A stretch of 7,331 bases of DNA from Acidicaldus organivorans (GTDB lineage Bacteria; Pseudomonadota; Alphaproteobacteria; Acetobacterales; Acetobacteraceae): positions 3,114 through 10,444 of the forward strand of contig KN173892.1 of assembly GCA_000759655.1 (NCBI GenBank), in the 5' to 3' direction. Positions 6,230 to 7,331 of this stretch are shown here, in pieces (position 1 is the first letter of the stretch; every line of letters starts with the position of its first letter). The translations under genes and the position numbers were made by a program. The notes below the pieces were generated by a model. The model saw only the letters and a program-made list of their open reading frames with translations. It had not been told where the DNA came from and ran no database searches.

Positions 6230-6658
6230 GTGCCAGCGAGCCAGTTTTCGATCGGCAGCGATTGCACGCTCGTCATCATCGGCCCCTCGGGGCAGATCGA
6301 CCTTTCCTACGTCACCGGCTTCGAGGCCCGTCAGGTCACCCGGCCGATCCGCATCGACCGGCTCGACGGCGTGGTGATGGCGGCCGATCTTCCCGCGGGC
6401 TGGGAGGGAAGCTTCGATCTCGAGCGGGGCTCCTCCGAGGCCGAGGATTTCATCGCAAGCCTCGAAAGCGCCTATTACCAGAACGCCGAGCTTCCCGCCG
6501 CGACGCTCTACCAATACATCAACGAACCGGACGGCTCGACCTCGACCTATCAATACACCGGGGTCGTCTTCCGGCTGGCCAATGCCGGGTCCTGGCGGGG
6601 TGATGCGCCGGTGCGCCAGCGGCTCGAGTTCTTCGCCTCGCAGCGGGTGCGCGTATGA
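6230..6658 (+). CDS. Tail tube protein
   Basis: The 142-residue product polymerises into the inner tail tube through which DNA passes, inside the sheath. Its pattern is that of tube proteins: a first strand, SIGSDCTLVIIGPSG (7-21), then LSYVTGFEARQVTRPIRIDRLDG (25-47), a strand GWEGSFDLERGSSE (58-70), a helix AEDFIASLESAYY (71-83), a strand ATLYQYINEPDGS, and YQYTGVVFRLANAGSWRGDAPV (107-128). It finishes with RQRLEFFASQRV. This is the usual order of the tube-fold beta sandwich with its one helix. It sits immediately after the sheath gene, as expected. The last bases overlap the chaperone start as ATGA (6655-6658). Confidence 0.88.
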   Translation: MPASQFSIGSDCTLVIIGPSGQIDLSYVTGFEARQVTRPIRIDRLDGVVMAADLPAGWEGSFDLERGSSEAEDFIASLESAYYQNAELPAATLYQYINEPDGSTSTYQYTGVVFRLANAGSWRGDAPVRQRLEFFASQRVRV

Positions 6659-6966
6659 GCGAGAGCCCGCGCGAGGTGACGGACGGGCGCGGGCGGCGCA
6701 TCCGGCTGCGCCGGGTGGGCGCGCTCGAGAAGCTCCGCCTGCTCAAGGCGGTGGGACCGGTGCTTGCCCAGAACGAGGCCTATCTCGGCGTGGCGCTGCT
6801 CGCCTATTCCGCGGCGGCGATCGACGACGTCCCGCTTCCTGTCCCGACCTCCGAGGCGCAGATCGAAATGATCGTCGATCGGCTCGGCGAGGCGGGGCTT
6901 GCCGCGGTGGCGGCGGCGCTCAAGGAGGAGGACGAGGCGGAGACGGTGGCTTTGGCAAAAAAATGA
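6655..6966 (+). CDS. Tail assembly chaperone, short form (lambda gpG / P2 gpE type)
   Basis: This 103-residue protein should bind the tape measure protein during tail assembly and be absent from the finished virion. It contains RIRLRRVGALEKLRLLKAVG (about 15-34), a helical YLGVALLAYSAAAIDDVPLPVPTSE segment and a last helix, AQIEMIVDRLGEAGLAAVAAALKEEDE. This order ('l.rlgale.lrl.kavg' followed by 'i..lp.P.s...i......lg..G') is typical of the first chaperone frame in myoviruses. It lies between the tube gene and where the tape measure should be. The frame ends with codons GCA AAA AAA TGA, so its 3' end is itself the slippery site for -1 frameshifting into the next frame (6963-7133), giving a 159-residue fusion. 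The start overlaps the tube stop by four bases, which suggests coupled translation. Confidence 0.87.
   Translation: MSESPREVTDGRGRRIRLRRVGALEKLRLLKAVGPVLAQNEAYLGVALLAYSAAAIDDVPLPVPTSEAQIEMIVDRLGEAGLAAVAAALKEEDEAETVALAKK
6957..6963 (+). promoter_or_regulatory. -1 programmed ribosomal frameshift slippery site A_AAA_AAA
   Basis: Seven A bases fill positions 6957-6963. In the chaperone frame they read gcA AAA AAA, the canonical X_XXY_YYZ arrangement, and the next codon is the UGA stop at 6964-6966. Two lysine tRNAs slipping back one base would re-pair perfectly, and the next codon becomes ATG at 6963-6965 in the downstream frame. A GGAG at 6939-6942 lies 14 bases upstream, a spacing that could act as a stimulatory Shine-Dalgarno-like element as in dnaX. 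Transcriptional slippage on the A7 run is an alternative. Confidence 0.83.
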
Positions 6967-7133
6967 GCGGGCACCCCGAGCTCATCGACTGTCTCTATCT
7001 GGTGCGCTCCGGGGTGCCGTTCGATGTTGCCTTTTCTCTTTCGTCTGCGGAACGTCTCGCCTTCGTGGTGATCCTCGGCACGCTGGCCGGCCGCCGCTTC
7101 GACTGGTCCAGGCTTGCCTGGGAGGATGGATGA
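6963..7133 (+). CDS. Tail assembly chaperone, frameshift extension (gpT / E' type)
   Basis: These 56 codons lie in the -1 frame relative to the chaperone and end at TGA 7131-7133, with a second TGA in frame at 7134-7136. The product has a helix, ELIDCLYLVRSGVPFDVAF, then SLSSAERLAFVVILGTLAG, and closes with GRRFDWSRLAWEDG. The ending 'G..FDW....W' is characteristic of the second chaperone frame in tailed phages, where the extension recruits tail tube subunits to the tape measure. It is most likely made only as the C-terminal part of the 159-residue fusion. The first ATG overlaps the upstream stop as ATGA, so independent reinitiation is conceivable, but no ribosome binding site lies at a good distance. 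The longer open frame upstream of 6963 in this phase is a shadow of the tube and chaperone genes. Confidence 0.83.
   Translation: MSGHPELIDCLYLVRSGVPFDVAFSLSSAERLAFVVILGTLAGRRFDWSRLAWEDG
6970..7018 (+). promoter_or_regulatory. Stem-loop downstream of the slippery site (frameshift stimulator)
   Basis: GGCACCCCG at 6970-6978 is perfectly complementary to CGGGGTGCC at 7010-7018. Alternatively the stem is eight pairs plus four more (GAGC 6978-6981 with GCTC 7006-7009) with one bulged C. The stem begins six bases after the end of the slippery heptamer, within the usual 5-9 base spacer. Loop bases CATCGA at 6983-6988 also match TCGATG at 7021-7026 just beyond the stem, which could form a pseudoknot. 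Confidence 0.65.
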
Positions 7134-7331
7134 TGAGAATGCCGGAAAACCTCTCCCGCCTTTCGCCCCCCCGACGGGCGCGGAAAGACGGCGCCCTGTC
7201 GCTTCGCCTCCCCGCCCCGCCCGCAGGGCTCGTGCTGCGCGGGGAAGGGGGGCAGATCGCGGTCGGGTTCAGCGGCGCGCTCGCCCGGCTTGCCGCGGGC
7301 GGACTGAGCGAGGCGCCGAGCGGGATCCCCA
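7133..7331 (+). CDS. Tail protein, N-terminal fragment (possible tape measure), runs off window
   Basis: A frame opens at ATG 7133-7135, overlapping the chaperone-extension stop (TGATG), and stays open to the right edge, giving 66 codons. GGAGG at 7121-7125 lies seven bases before this ATG, so it is preferred over the in-frame ATG at 7139. Third codon positions are strongly G/C, as in the neighbours. The start (MRMPENLSRLSP) is followed by a basic stretch, PPRRARKDGALSLRLPAP, then LVLRGEGGQIAVGFSGALARLAAGG, which looks like two strands and a helix. By position this is where a tape measure protein is usually encoded. The visible N-terminus shows no clear tape measure signature, so it may be another tail protein or an unusual tape measure start. 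Confidence 0.6.
   Translation, partial: MRMPENLSRLSPPRRARKDGALSLRLPAPPAGLVLRGEGGQIAVGFSGALARLAAGGLSEAPSGIP

Noticed and set aside
6582..6962. Upstream part of the long frame ending at 7133
   Set aside because: It overlaps the tube and chaperone genes out of frame and is Gly/Arg-rich; only the part from 6963 onward has chaperone-like sequence.
1..7331. CRISPR array, tRNA, insertion sequence, attachment site or defence system
   Set aside because: No regularly spaced repeats, cloverleaf-like segments, transposase-like frames, flanking repeats or toxin/nuclease-like proteins were seen; all frames with protein character fit virion morphogenesis.

Overview
This window is a head-to-tail structural gene cluster of a contractile-tailed phage or, more likely, a prophage. 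Every gene that can be supported lies on the + strand. Genes abut, overlap by 1-4 bases (TGATG at about 2480, 3580 and 7133; ATGA at 6655) or are separated by short gaps. No promoter or terminator is evident inside, so it looks like one late operon. The DNA is high-GC with strongly GC-biased third codon positions. Together with the protein family style, this suggests an alphaproteobacterial host, perhaps an Acetobacteraceae/Rhodospirillales member. That host guess is inference from composition and general resemblance only, and no host gene, tRNA or attachment site is present to confirm it.

Head region (1-2165): the window opens inside the C-terminus of a portal protein. It continues with a coiled-coil scaffolding protein starting at a GTG (407-820) and a 440-residue HK97-fold-type major capsid protein carrying a beta-rich insertion (843-2165). 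Neck region (2169-4407): four coupled genes occupy the usual place of decoration, connector, head-closure and tail-terminator proteins. Only the last two have sequence hints of those roles. Tail region (4464-7331): a 49-residue protein with a strong ribosome binding site is followed by the tail sheath (4617-6200), the tail tube (6230-6658) and a tail assembly chaperone pair. The last gene starts at 7133 and runs off the window; by position it should be the tape measure or an adjacent tail protein.

The most interesting element is a programmed -1 frameshift signal between the two chaperone frames. An A_AAA_AAA heptamer (6957-6963) sits directly before the UGA of the first frame. A GC-rich stem-loop starts 6 bases downstream, and an additional complementarity could make a pseudoknot. 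Frameshifting would yield a 159-residue fusion beside the 103-residue short form, the arrangement known for lambda gpG/gpGT and P2 gpE/E'. Otherwise the window holds an ordinary phage morphogenesis module with several proteins of unknown function. I do not see a defence system, CRISPR array, RNA gene or insertion sequence.
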